Below are positions 1-5,753 of a stretch of 5,753 bases of DNA, in pieces. Position numbers and translations under genes: made by a program. Source of the DNA: Bacillota bacterium (lineage in GTDB: Bacteria; Bacillota_A; Clostridia; Lachnospirales; Lachnospiraceae). The stretch is from assembly GCA_023443925.1 (NCBI GenBank), contig JAEZSL010000331.1, positions 1-5,753 on the forward strand, read 5' to 3'. Each line of letters starts with the position of its first letter. Within the stretch, counting starts at the first letter, position 1. The notes beneath the pieces are model-generated. The model worked only from the letters and a program-made list of their open reading frames with translations, was not told where the DNA came from and ran no database searches.

Positions 1-697
1 CACGCCCCGATACGACACCGTCAGAATAGGTACTGATGTAGCAGGTAGTCAAATACGCACCGCCGATTCCTGCCAGTGCCCCGCAGATGATACAGGCTAA
101 GTACTTCTGCCTGATTACATTGATTCCCAAGGATTCCGCTGCCTTAGGAAATTCTCCTACCGCCTTGTAATTAAGCCCGGCTTTTGTCTTATTAAAAAAC
201 ACATAGCTTAGCGGCACAAGGATGTAAGTCAGATAAACAATCGGCGTATGATTGAATAATACCGTACCCAATACCGGTATCTTACTTAGAAAGGGAACTG
301 ATATGGTACTCATTAAGGTTGCCTGGGCAAGGGTGGAATTAATACCAAAATAGATTTTATAGATAAAAGAGGCCAGAGCCGGGGCGAAAATATTAATTGC
401 CATCCCGTATACAATCTGCTCTGCTCCCAGTGAAATAGTACAAAATGCATAAACCATATTGATAAGAATACCTCCGGCAGCTCCGGCCAGTATGCCAAGA
501 TATGGGCTGCCTGTAATAAAACAGGTGAGGAAACCCACCAGAGAGCCGAACGCCATAATACCATCCAAACCGATATTAACCTGACCTGCCCGCTCCGAAT
601 ACAGTTCCGCCAACGCTACAATTAGAATTGGTGTGGCCATCCGGACGGTGGACAGCAATAATTCCTGAAAAAATGTTATATTAAATACCGTATCCAT
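1..697 (-). CDS. ABC transporter permease, nucleoside/BMP type (NupQ/YufQ-like), 3' end outside the window
   Basis: This is an inner-membrane permease of the branched-chain amino-acid/sugar permease superfamily (BPD_transp_2), the second permease of a nucleoside-type importer. I translated it by hand: 232 residues are visible from ATG at 697, and the frame stays open to base 1. The family is usually about 300-320 residues, so roughly the last quarter is missing. Diagnostic stretches are RMATPILIVALAELYSERAG (residues 19-38) running into QVNIGLDGIMAF (39-50), the cytoplasmic-loop motif KAVGEFPKAAESLGINV (178-194), and ALAGIGGAYL (207-216). Several hydrophobic segments are evident (about 20-32, 44-62, 66-88, 94-112, 152-168, 198-216). 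Its ATG overlaps the stop of the upstream permease by one base (TAATG), so the two are probably translationally coupled. Family assignment is firm. Nucleoside specificity is inferred from the family and from the pairing with the other permease. Confidence 0.93.
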   Translation of the reverse strand, partial: MDTVFNITFFQELLLSTVRMATPILIVALAELYSERAGQVNIGLDGIMAFGSLVGFLTCFITGSPYLGILAGAAGGILINMVYAFCTISLGAEQIVYGMAINIFAPALASFIYKIYFGINSTLAQATLMSTISVPFLSKIPVLGTVLFNHTPIVYLTYILVPLSYVFFNKTKAGLNYKAVGEFPKAAESLGINVIRQKYLACIICGALAGIGGAYLTTCYISTYSDGVVSGR

Positions 698-1761
698 TAT
701 TCCTTTCCCTCCTGTCTCTTCCCTGTAAATAGATTAACAAAAAACTGTCTGGTTTTCGGCAGATTGGTAAAGGCAGTACCTGCCACGGCAAAAACAATGA
801 TCAGTGCCTGTATGATATCAATAACAGAAGTCGGCATTCCGCTGCCTACCTGCATAGTAGTGGCTCCTGTCCGAAGGACTGCGAACAGATAAGCTACTAA
901 CAGGGTACCGATGGGATTCAACTGGCCGATCAGGGCAATGGCTACCCCGTCAAAGCCGTAGTTGTCACCAAAGCCCGCCATTAAACGGAACTGGGTTCCA
1001 TGAAGTTCCACACTGCCCCCAAGTCCTGCAATGGCACCGGATAGAATAAAGGAGACCAGCATAAACTTTTTAACAGATATGCCATTATAAAGAGATGCGG
1101 TCGGATTCAGTCCTACTGCCCGCAGCTTAAAGCCTTTGGAAGTGTAAAAAAGAAAGTAATAAATGACAAGCGTAAGCACCAAGGCAATCAGAATACCGGC
1201 ATGGACCCTTGTTCCCCCGATTATCCTGCCCAGTTTATCATTAACCGCCGCCGTCTGAGGCACGCTTCCTTCTCTAAGTGGTCCGGAATACAAAAATCCC
1301 ATAAACAGAACGGCTACATAATTTAACATAATACTTACAATCATTTCATTTAAACCTCTGGTTATTTTTAAGATTCCGGGAATAGCTCCCCAGATCCCGC
1401 CGGCGCAGGCTCCAAGAAACAGGCTGATTATTAACAGCGGTACGCCTGAAATGCCTTTTAAGGTTAAAGAAATCCAAATGCTGACTACCGCTCCCATAGT
1501 GAACTGTCCCTGTGCTCCTAAATTAAAAACACCGCTTTTATATGCAAAGGTAGCCGCCAGTCCGGTAAATATGAGCGGCACTGCTTTTACAACCGTCTCT
1601 CCCATATTCGCTCTGGTACCAAATGCACCCCGGAATAAAAATCCGAAGGCTTCGGCAGGATTTCCGCCGATTCCTGTTATCATAACAGCTCCTGCTAAGA
1701 AGGAGCAAAGTACGGAAAGGACAGGTACCAGTATTTTTATAAATGTATTTTTAAATTTCAT
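697..1761 (-). CDS. ABC transporter permease, nucleoside/BMP type (NupP/YufP-like)
   Basis: This is the first transmembrane subunit of the importer, 354 residues, the usual full length for the family. It has an N-terminal membrane segment (about 8-30) followed by many hydrophobic spans. Family motifs seen are AYKSGVFNLGAQGQFTMGA (73-91), LNEMIVSIMLNY (137-148, the likely coupling region to the ATPase), LRAVGLNPTASLYNGI (213-228) and GFDGVAIALIGQLNPIGTLL (269-288). These match the BPD_transp_2 permeases paired with BMP-type lipoproteins (YufP/NupB group). The start at 1761 follows a purine-rich Shine-Dalgarno AAGAGAGG (1773-1780) with an 11-base spacing, slightly long. The gene starts 43 bases after the ATPase stop and overlaps the next permease by one base, so all three are very likely one operon. 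No frameshift or missing motif is seen. Confidence 0.95.
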   Translation of the reverse strand: MKFKNTFIKILVPVLSVLCSFLAGAVMITGIGGNPAEAFGFLFRGAFGTRANMGETVVKAVPLIFTGLAATFAYKSGVFNLGAQGQFTMGAVVSIWISLTLKGISGVPLLIISLFLGACAGGIWGAIPGILKITRGLNEMIVSIMLNYVAVLFMGFLYSGPLREGSVPQTAAVNDKLGRIIGGTRVHAGILIALVLTLVIYYFLFYTSKGFKLRAVGLNPTASLYNGISVKKFMLVSFILSGAIAGLGGSVELHGTQFRLMAGFGDNYGFDGVAIALIGQLNPIGTLLVAYLFAVLRTGATTMQVGSGMPTSVIDIIQALIIVFAVAGTAFTNLPKTRQFFVNLFTGKRQEGKE

Positions 1762-1804
1762 AACTCACACTACCTCTCTTGCATAAATCATGTTTGCAGA
1801 TGAT

Positions 1805-3319
1805 TTATTTTGTTTTTCCTGCCATTGCCAATGAAATTTCCTTAATTGGGGGGTTCTTACCGGGATAAACCCCTGCGATCCTTCCCTCATACATCACGGC
1901 AATCCGATCCGATAATTTTAATACTTCATCAAAATCCGCACTAATTAACAAGATACCACAGCCTTTATCCCTGGAACTTATCATCTTATCATGGACATAT
2001 TTTGTGGCTCCTATGTCAAGTCCTCTGGTAGGATGCACGGCCACCAGAAGTTTCGGTTCCTCTTCCAGTTCTCTGGCCAATACGATCTTTTGCTGGTTTC
2101 CACCGGAAAGATTACGGATTTCCTGATCCACGGAAGCACAGCGTATGTCATACTTCTCTTTCATTTCATTAGCATAAGCGGTTATGGCTCTTTTCTTTAA
2201 GAACAGCCCTTTTTTGTGGGACATTCTATCCTTTTCCATACTTTTTAGAACCAGATTCTCTTTCACACTCATATTACCGATTAACCCCATCTTGTTCCGG
2301 TCTTCCGGAATATGGGACACACTGGCATCAATTAGCTGTGCCGGTATGAACCTGGCGATTTTCTTCGATTTTAAGTATACACAACCTTCCTGGGGCCGGA
2401 TAACACCGGTAACAACCTGGGCTAACTGGGACTGTCCGTTGCCGTCCACCCCGGCAATTCCAAGGATTTCTCCGGCACCCACGGTTAAAGTAATCTCTGC
2501 TATGCCGTTATGTTTTGAGGCCTTATTATAACAGACCTTATCCAGCGAAAGAATTTTTTCCTTTGTCTCCTCCACTTTTTTGTACTCACCAGTAACCAGT
2601 ACCTTACCGATCATCAGATTGGCCAGTTCAGCTTCTTCTGCCTTATCCTTCTCCAGGGTTATGATGGTCTCACCTGCCCTTAAAATGGTAATGCGGTCAC
2701 TGATCTCCATTACTTCCCGCATCTTATGAGATATAAAGATTACCGATTTCTTTTCTGCGGTCAGCTTTCTTATAATACGGAACAGCCCCTCTACTTCCAT
2801 GTCCGTAAGTACCGCCGTTGGTTCATCCAATATCAAAAGTTCGGCACCCCGGTATAGGGCCTTTAATATCTCCACTCTCTGCTGGGCTCCAACTGATATT
2901 TCCGTAAGCGGCCTGTCAATTTCTATATCCAGGCCGTACCGGTCTGCCAGCTTGAGGATTTCTTTCTTAATGGTATCCTTTTTAATGAATAAGGATTTGT
3001 CTTTGGTAATGCCCAGAATAATATTCTCAAAAACCGTAAGAGCCTCCACCAGCATAAAATGCTGGTGCACCATACCAATTCCAAGTTTGACTGCTTTGGA
3101 AGGGGAATCGATTCTGACCTTATCACCCTTTAGATAAATATCACCTTTGTCAGGCTGGTAAAGGCCAACGAGTATATTCATAAGAGTACTCTTACCCGCT
3201 CCGTTTTCCCCAAGTAGTGTATGGACTTCCCCCTCTTTAATTGTCAGGTTAATATTTTTATTAGCGTATACTTCACCGAACTTTTTTGTCATGTTTTCCA
3301 TTTTCAGAAATTCTTTCAT
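1805..3319 (-). CDS. ABC importer ATP-binding protein with two nucleotide-binding domains (NupO/YufO-like)
   Basis: This is the cytoplasmic ATPase of a simple-sugar/nucleoside ABC importer, 504 residues, with the two fused ABC domains typical of RbsA/MglA/YufO proteins. Domain 1 has Walker A GENGAGKST (37-45), Q-loop VHQHF (84-88), the family-specific signature ISVGAQQR (141-148), Walker B LLILDEP (161-167) and the SH switch histidine (197-198). Domain 2 has the degenerate P-loop GVDGNGQSQ (290-298), a canonical signature LSGGNQQK (404-411) and LLVAVHPTRGLD (424-435), where HP replaces the catalytic DE. Its switch histidine is replaced (LLISADFDE). This active/degenerate split is normal for the family and is not a defect. 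ATG 3319 is chosen because AGGAGA (3326-3331) lies six bases upstream. It is the first transporter gene here; the BMP lipoprotein that usually precedes it is absent. Substrate (purine or pyrimidine nucleosides) is inferred from family only. Confidence 0.95.
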   Translation of the reverse strand: MKEFLKMENMTKKFGEVYANKNINLTIKEGEVHTLLGENGAGKSTLMNILVGLYQPDKGDIYLKGDKVRIDSPSKAVKLGIGMVHQHFMLVEALTVFENIILGITKDKSLFIKKDTIKKEILKLADRYGLDIEIDRPLTEISVGAQQRVEILKALYRGAELLILDEPTAVLTDMEVEGLFRIIRKLTAEKKSVIFISHKMREVMEISDRITILRAGETIITLEKDKAEEAELANLMIGKVLVTGEYKKVEETKEKILSLDKVCYNKASKHNGIAEITLTVGAGEILGIAGVDGNGQSQLAQVVTGVIRPQEGCVYLKSKKIARFIPAQLIDASVSHIPEDRNKMGLIGNMSVKENLVLKSMEKDRMSHKKGLFLKKRAITAYANEMKEKYDIRCASVDQEIRNLSGGNQQKIVLARELEEEPKLLVAVHPTRGLDIGATKYVHDKMISSRDKGCGILLISADFDEVLKLSDRIAVMYEGRIAGVYPGKNPPIKEISLAMAGKTK

Positions 3320-3339
3320 AACTCATCTCCTGCCTGGGC

Positions 3340-3556
3340 TTACCTATACAAATTTGGTATTCCTGCCGATTTTGCCTGCGGATAAAATTTCCTTCACACG
3401 AAATTCATTGCCTTAACGGGAATATCCAAATTCCACCCTGACATCGTGTGCTCCTACCCGGCAGAGCATTTTATTACATAAAATTAATTACAGATGTAAT
3501 AAAAAAAAGCGTAGACAAATCCGGCAAGGATTTTATCTACACTTTTGTATAGGTAA
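3340..3556. repeat. 217-bp element bounded by a 13-bp perfect inverted repeat, full of hairpins (MITE-like or structured leader)
   Basis: TTACCTATACAAA at 3340-3352 is the exact reverse complement of 3544-3556. Inside are further complementary pairs: CTGCCG 3363-3368 with 3459-3464; CACACGA 3395-3401 with 3444-3450; GGAAT 3419-3423 with 3430-3434; and an 11-bp stem 3469-3479 with 3494-3504. The terminator hairpin 3511-3540 is also inside. TGCTC/GAGCA (3449-3453, 3464-3468) is an alternative to the second pair. The core can be read as TA, then CCTATACAAA, with the mirror image and TA at the other end, as expected of a small IS630/mariner-like MITE with a TA target duplication. Taking the element out would leave a short ordinary leader between the promoter at 3646 and the ATPase gene. 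No open reading frame of note lies inside. The inverted repeats are seen directly; the mobile-element reading is inference. Confidence 0.55.
3501..3540 (-). terminator. Strong intrinsic terminator in the leader of the transporter operon
   Basis: Reading the minus strand, GTAGA (3540-3536 as TCTAC on plus) and AAATCC form an interrupted stem with GGATTT and TCTAC: 3511-3515 pairs with 3536-3540, and 3517-3522 with 3528-3533. The loop is five bases (3523-3527). Eight U residues follow (3508-3501). There is no T-run on the other side, so it acts on minus-strand transcription only. It lies about 70 bases after the predicted start of the 3646-3618 promoter and about 180 bases before the ATPase start codon. 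Transcripts from that promoter should therefore largely stop here unless something prevents the hairpin. Confidence 0.85.
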
Positions 3557-3598
3557 TCTATTAAATTGTTTTTTCGGTTTCTTAAGTTTTTGGTCAAA

Positions 3599-3618
3599 TA
3601 GCAAATTAACTGTTGCTA
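3599..3618. promoter_or_regulatory. Dyad at the predicted transcription start (operator-like or leader hairpin)
   Basis: TAGCAA (3599-3604) and TTGCTA (3613-3618) form a 6-bp perfect dyad with an 8-base centre. It overlaps the last base of the -10 box and covers the predicted start site. That position suits a repressor operator; the dyad is mostly within the untranslated RNA and so could also fold as a weak 5' hairpin. Symmetry and position are seen; function is inferred. Confidence 0.35.
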
Positions 3619-3646
3619 ATATATCATTATTTGATTAAACAGTCAA
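3618..3646 (-). promoter_or_regulatory. Sigma-A promoter upstream of the ABC importer operon
   Basis: On the minus strand the -35 box TTGACT (3646-3641) and the -10 box TATATT (3623-3618) are separated by exactly 17 bases. Each differs from consensus at one position. Upstream is a long AT-rich tract that could act as an UP element. Start of transcription would fall near 3611, giving an RNA of about 110 bases to the terminator at 3501, or a leader of about 290 bases to the ATPase start if read through. It is the best promoter candidate for the importer operon. Confidence 0.75.
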
Positions 3647-3660
3647 TAATAAATTTATTT

Positions 3661-3685
3661 TTTTTATTAAATGTTTTTATTAAAT
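3661..3685. repeat. Tandem 12-bp AT-rich direct repeat upstream of the importer promoter
   Basis: TTTTTATTAAAT occurs at 3661-3672 and again at 3674-3685, a perfect repeat with a 13-base period. It lies within an AT-rich tract 15 to 40 bases upstream of the -35 box at 3646. It may be an UP element, an intrinsic bend or chance in AT-rich DNA. Bases 3686-3768, between it and the palindrome, hold only short weak hairpins (for example CTATGA/TCATAG around 3752-3768) and no gene I can support. Confidence 0.4.
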
Positions 3686-3768
3686 CAACACAGGAGATTA
3701 ATTTCTGGCATAATAAGGCTGCAACTTTCATTGTTATAAAACGCAATGACACTATGATTTTGTCATAG

Positions 3769-3845
3769 ATAAGGGGCTGCTGCAAAATTAAAATCTATCC
3801 TGGACAAAGCCCCGGTAAATTTATTATTTTGCAGCATCCCCTTAT
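3769..3845. terminator. 77-bp near-perfect palindrome downstream of the FMN reductase gene (terminator or MITE-like repeat)
   Basis: The left arm ATAAGGGGCTGCTGCAAAAT (3769-3788) matches the reverse complement of 3826-3845 at 19 of 20 positions. The 37-base centre is only partly complementary. It begins 42 bases after the stop of the FMN reductase gene, where a terminator is expected. Neither side has a long T-run, so it is not a textbook intrinsic terminator. The arms, GGGG-CTG followed by CAAAA, resemble the termini of IS1182-type insertion sequences, so a short non-autonomous element is an alternative. TGTCAT occurs at 3761-3766 and 3845-3850 around it. The palindrome is certain; its function is not. 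Confidence 0.6.
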
Positions 3846-3887
3846 GTCATCAGCTTATTCTTATTAATTATATTATTAAATCGGTTA

Positions 3888-4553
3888 TTAATCCAAAACA
3901 GCCGTTTTTCTGCCGGTAAAATCCACTCCCATCTCAAAGGCTTTTCTGCAGTCTTCCGGAAAAACCTCCCTGCGTCTGTTTGCTTTATCCTCCGCATTAA
4001 ATGCGGAAGTCTCATACCTGGAATAGTCCTCAAACTGATAGGTATCCGTAACAAACAGTTCTTGTGTTTCTCCAAAGATTCTCTTTAGCGGATTTTCCAC
4101 CGTTGTCTTAAACATCTGCCGGTAACCCACCATATCCAGATATTCTTCCGGAACATTCATAGTGTAAATGATACCTACCGGCATTTTTCTTGTATTCAGA
4201 CTCGAATGATTGCTGTCATAGACCAGATACTGAAACAGCAGCCTTTCAAGAAATGATCTGGTTTCTCCTGTGACCATACCAAAATATACCGGCGATCCGA
4301 TTATCAGCGCATCCGCCTCTTCTACTTTATCCAAAACCGGCCTAAGTTCATCGTTGACAGCGCATTTTCCATAGCTCTTACCACCCAGCTTCTTACAGGC
4401 AAAACAACTGATACAGCCTTTAAAATTAAGTCCATACAGATTAATAAGTTCAACCTCGGCTCCACCTAAAGCCGCTCCATCCAATGCATTTTTCAACAGG
4501 AGCCCAGTATTCCAGTTCTTTCTGGGACTTCCGTTAATTGCCAAAACCTTCAT
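3888..4553 (-). CDS. Flavodoxin-fold NAD(P)H-dependent FMN reductase / iron-sulfur flavoprotein-like
   Basis: This is a 221-residue cytoplasmic flavoprotein of the NADPH-dependent FMN reductase family (PF03358 type), which moves electrons from NAD(P)H to FMN, quinones or other acceptors. Residues 1-20 form the first strand and the FMN-phosphate loop (LAINGSPRKNWNTGLLL, 4-20). GSPVYFGMVTGETRSFLERL (86-105) is the flavin-ring loop and dimer helix. A cysteine cluster, C47-x2-C50-x2-C53-x10-C64, sits where iron-sulfur flavoproteins bind 4Fe-4S, but the last spacing is longer than the compact form I recall. The C-terminal ~60 residues are charged and less diagnostic. ATG 4553 is preceded by a near-perfect AAGGAGG (4561-4567) seven bases away. 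It has its own promoter and appears monocistronic, so it need not be linked to the importer. Physiological substrate unknown. Confidence 0.9.
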   Translation of the reverse strand: MKVLAINGSPRKNWNTGLLLKNALDGAALGGAEVELINLYGLNFKGCISCFACKKLGGKSYGKCAVNDELRPVLDKVEEADALIIGSPVYFGMVTGETRSFLERLLFQYLVYDSNHSSLNTRKMPVGIIYTMNVPEEYLDMVGYRQMFKTTVENPLKRIFGETQELFVTDTYQFEDYSRYETSAFNAEDKANRRREVFPEDCRKAFEMGVDFTGRKTAVLD

Positions 4554-4576
4554 ATCATATCCTCCTTGATCTACTA

Positions 4577-4605
4577 ATAATAGGATTTGAGTGCCAAAAG
4601 GTCAA
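4577..4605 (-). promoter_or_regulatory. Sigma-A promoter of the FMN reductase gene
   Basis: On the minus strand TTGACC (4605-4600) and TATTAT (4582-4577) are separated by exactly 17 bases. The predicted start near 4570 leaves a leader of under 20 bases that contains little more than the AAGGAGG ribosome-binding site. There is thus no room for a riboswitch, and control would have to act on the DNA. Confidence 0.75.
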
Positions 4606-4617
4606 TTTAGTATCCGG

Positions 4618-4643
4618 AATACACTGTACTCATAAATACACTG
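4618..4643. promoter_or_regulatory. Direct repeat upstream of the FMN reductase promoter, candidate regulator site
   Basis: AATACACTG occurs at 4618-4626 and 4635-4643, two perfect 9-bp copies with a 17-base period, starting 12 bases upstream of the -35 box. A looser ACACT copy is at 4659-4663. The position suits an activator or redox-responsive regulator of the kind (HxlR, MarR) that often controls flavin reductases. No regulator gene is visible in the window, so the link is inference. Confidence 0.35.
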
Positions 4644-4764
4644 GAGAGAGTCCTTATGACACTCGAATCTTGTTATTTTAATTAATATATATGATAAATC
4701 TTATTTAATAATTAGTCAAATGCTGCCGGATCAAAAGATATGTATAAGGCACTTTCTTGCATTA

Positions 4765-5753
4765 TTATTGGGAAACCTCCTGCGGTTCTTCCTTATAATT
4801 CGTATCAGCTTTTACGAAATCCGGTATATTGCCTTTAAAGAAACCGGAATAGCTGATCTCATTGCCGAAATCGTCTGTTTGAATAACCAGATGTACCTCC
4901 AGATTCCGGTCACAGTTAAAAAGACTTCTGAAATTCCAATAATAATCGCTGTCAATAATAAGCGGAAGTATTGCTTCTATTTTTTCTTTATCAATATAGG
5001 TTACGGAAGGTTCTAACTCCTTTTCTGTAGTTGCATACTCCTGCTGATACGCGTTATACCCATTCTTAGAAATCTGGTAATTATTAACTGTAATTGACTT
5101 AACATCCTGTGTTCCAACCCGAATGGAAGCATCAAATCCATGGGCTTTTAAAAATTCCTTCGTTTTTGTAAACTGTGAATAGACATAATAACTGGAGGAG
5201 TAATCCCCCCTTTGCTTGAGTTTATTACCATCCTTTAAACAGAATACAATAGTAGCCTCCGGCTGTCCGGCTGTTATTTCATCAAGAGTAAGCCCCATTA
5301 ATTCTGCTCTGTAGATATCTAAAAGTACCTGTTTTTCCTCTTCATTCAGGCTGAATACCTTATCCCCTGTCATACTGCTACAGGATACATACAAAAGATC
5401 GTCCGCTTCCCATGTATAAATTGGATAATGTGCTTTTTTATATTCTTCATTTATAAAGACATCCTTTAACAGATCATAGCTTTCCTCCAGATTAAGATTA
5501 TAATTTCGGTATACACTTCGGCCGTTCTTTAATGAGTATTTTATCTTATAAGTATAATAATCATCCATGTTAATTTCACGGATACCCTTTGCCTCCGATA
5601 TCCCTATTCCTGCTAAAGTATAGGCCGCTCCGAAATCCGTTATTTTCATGTGTTGTAACTGATAGGTATCCCTGCCCACATATTCGTAACTGTTTCCATT
5701 AGACTCTCGTTCCAGATAGTTCAGATTGCTGTCCAGTCCGGATATGGATACGC
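4765..5753 (-). CDS. C-terminal part of a large protein, probably DUF6449-type ABC-exporter/membrane protein; 5' end outside the window
   Basis: The frame is open from the right edge (5753) to TAA at 4767-4765, giving 328 visible residues. I translated the edge by hand and it reads GLDSNLNYLERESNGNSYEY just before the in-frame GTG at 5679. That GTG is therefore internal, and the true start lies beyond the window. The visible part has no transmembrane segment, signal peptide or recognised catalytic motif. It is rich in Tyr, Asp, Glu and Lys, with alternating beta-like segments, such as YYTYKIKYSLKNGRSVYRNY, and helices. This resembles the soluble C-terminal domain (DUF6449) found in Lachnospiraceae after a membrane region and encoded beside an ABC ATPase and a GntR regulator, but I place it by general resemblance only. 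The C-terminal tail (KADTNYKEEPQEVSQ) is likely disordered. No convincing terminator follows in the 211-bp gap. Confidence 0.75.
   Translation of the reverse strand, partial: VSISGLDSNLNYLERESNGNSYEYVGRDTYQLQHMKITDFGAAYTLAGIGISEAKGIREINMDDYYTYKIKYSLKNGRSVYRNYNLNLEESYDLLKDVFINEEYKKAHYPIYTWEADDLLYVSCSSMTGDKVFSLNEEEKQVLLDIYRAELMGLTLDEITAGQPEATIVFCLKDGNKLKQRGDYSSSYYVYSQFTKTKEFLKAHGFDASIRVGTQDVKSITVNNYQISKNGYNAYQQEYATTEKELEPSVTYIDKEKIEAILPLIIDSDYYWNFRSLFNCDRNLEVHLVIQTDDFGNEISYSGFFKGNIPDFVKADTNYKEEPQEVSQ

Noticed and set aside
313..564. Minus-strand frame of 83 codons
   Set aside because: It lies out of frame inside the second permease, whose true frame runs unbroken from 697 to the window edge.
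1451..3137. Plus-strand open frames at 1451-1786, 1991-2200, 2184-2531 and 2799-3137
   Set aside because: They lie opposite strongly conserved ABC importer genes and have no family resemblance; they are antisense shadows.
3410..3445. T-box-like sequence AGGGTGGAA on the minus strand
   Set aside because: The match stops after AGGGTGG; the ACCGCG that should follow is absent, no specifier stem is evident, and the terminator lies upstream rather than downstream as a T-box requires.
3471..3501. Second promoter after the terminator (TTACAT, 17 bases, TAATAA, minus strand)
   Set aside because: The -35 box matches poorly and the bases belong to a perfect 11-bp hairpin stem, so the resemblance is probably AT-rich coincidence. 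It cannot be excluded.
3340..3620. Purine riboswitch before the nucleoside importer
   Set aside because: Expected by analogy with other purine-related operons, but the conserved core (three-way junction flanked by TATA and the loop-loop sequences) is not found on the minus strand.
4720..5016. Plus-strand frame of 98 codons
   Set aside because: Mostly antisense to the conserved-looking right-hand gene, with no good ribosome-binding site or recognisable protein.
5677..5679. GTG at 5679 as the start of the right-hand gene
   Set aside because: The frame stays open for 24 more codons to the window edge with similar composition, and no ribosome-binding site precedes the GTG.

Overview
The window is low-GC, intergenic regions are very AT-rich, and every supported gene lies on the minus strand. 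Protein style, Shine-Dalgarno sites and sigma-A promoters fit an anaerobic Firmicute, most likely a Lachnospiraceae-type Clostridia. That placement is inference from sequence style, not from a marker gene.

Read in the direction of transcription (high to low coordinates), the window starts with the 3' part of a gene entering from the right edge (5753-4765). It encodes a soluble, tyrosine-rich C-terminal region that resembles the DUF6449-type extracytoplasmic domain of Lachnospiraceae ABC-exporter proteins. A 211-bp gap follows, holding a direct repeat and a well-formed sigma-A promoter. These drive a 221-residue flavodoxin-fold NAD(P)H-dependent FMN reductase / iron-sulfur-flavoprotein-like gene (4553-3888), which is followed by a 77-bp near-perfect palindrome (3769-3845).

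The 568-bp gap 3887-3320 is the most structured non-coding part. After the palindrome come a plain AT-rich stretch and a strong sigma-A promoter (3646-3618) with a dyad over its start region. Next is a strong intrinsic terminator (3540-3501), then a chain of nested hairpins, all enclosed by a 13-bp perfect terminal inverted repeat (3340-3352 and 3544-3556) flanked by TA. The gap has two competing readings. One is a MITE-like insertion in the leader of the transporter operon. The other is a regulated, attenuated leader RNA of no class I recognise.

The rest (3319-1) is three genes of a BMP/nucleoside-type ABC importer: a double-domain ATPase, a 354-residue permease and a second permease cut by the left edge. 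They match the Bacillus subtilis NupOPQ (YufOPQ) / Lactococcus NupABC arrangement. The lipoprotein that normally precedes the ATPase gene is not in its usual place. The three proteins would form the membrane-embedded uptake complex, with ATP hydrolysis in the cytoplasm driving import of nucleosides or a related solute delivered by a BMP-family lipoprotein encoded elsewhere.
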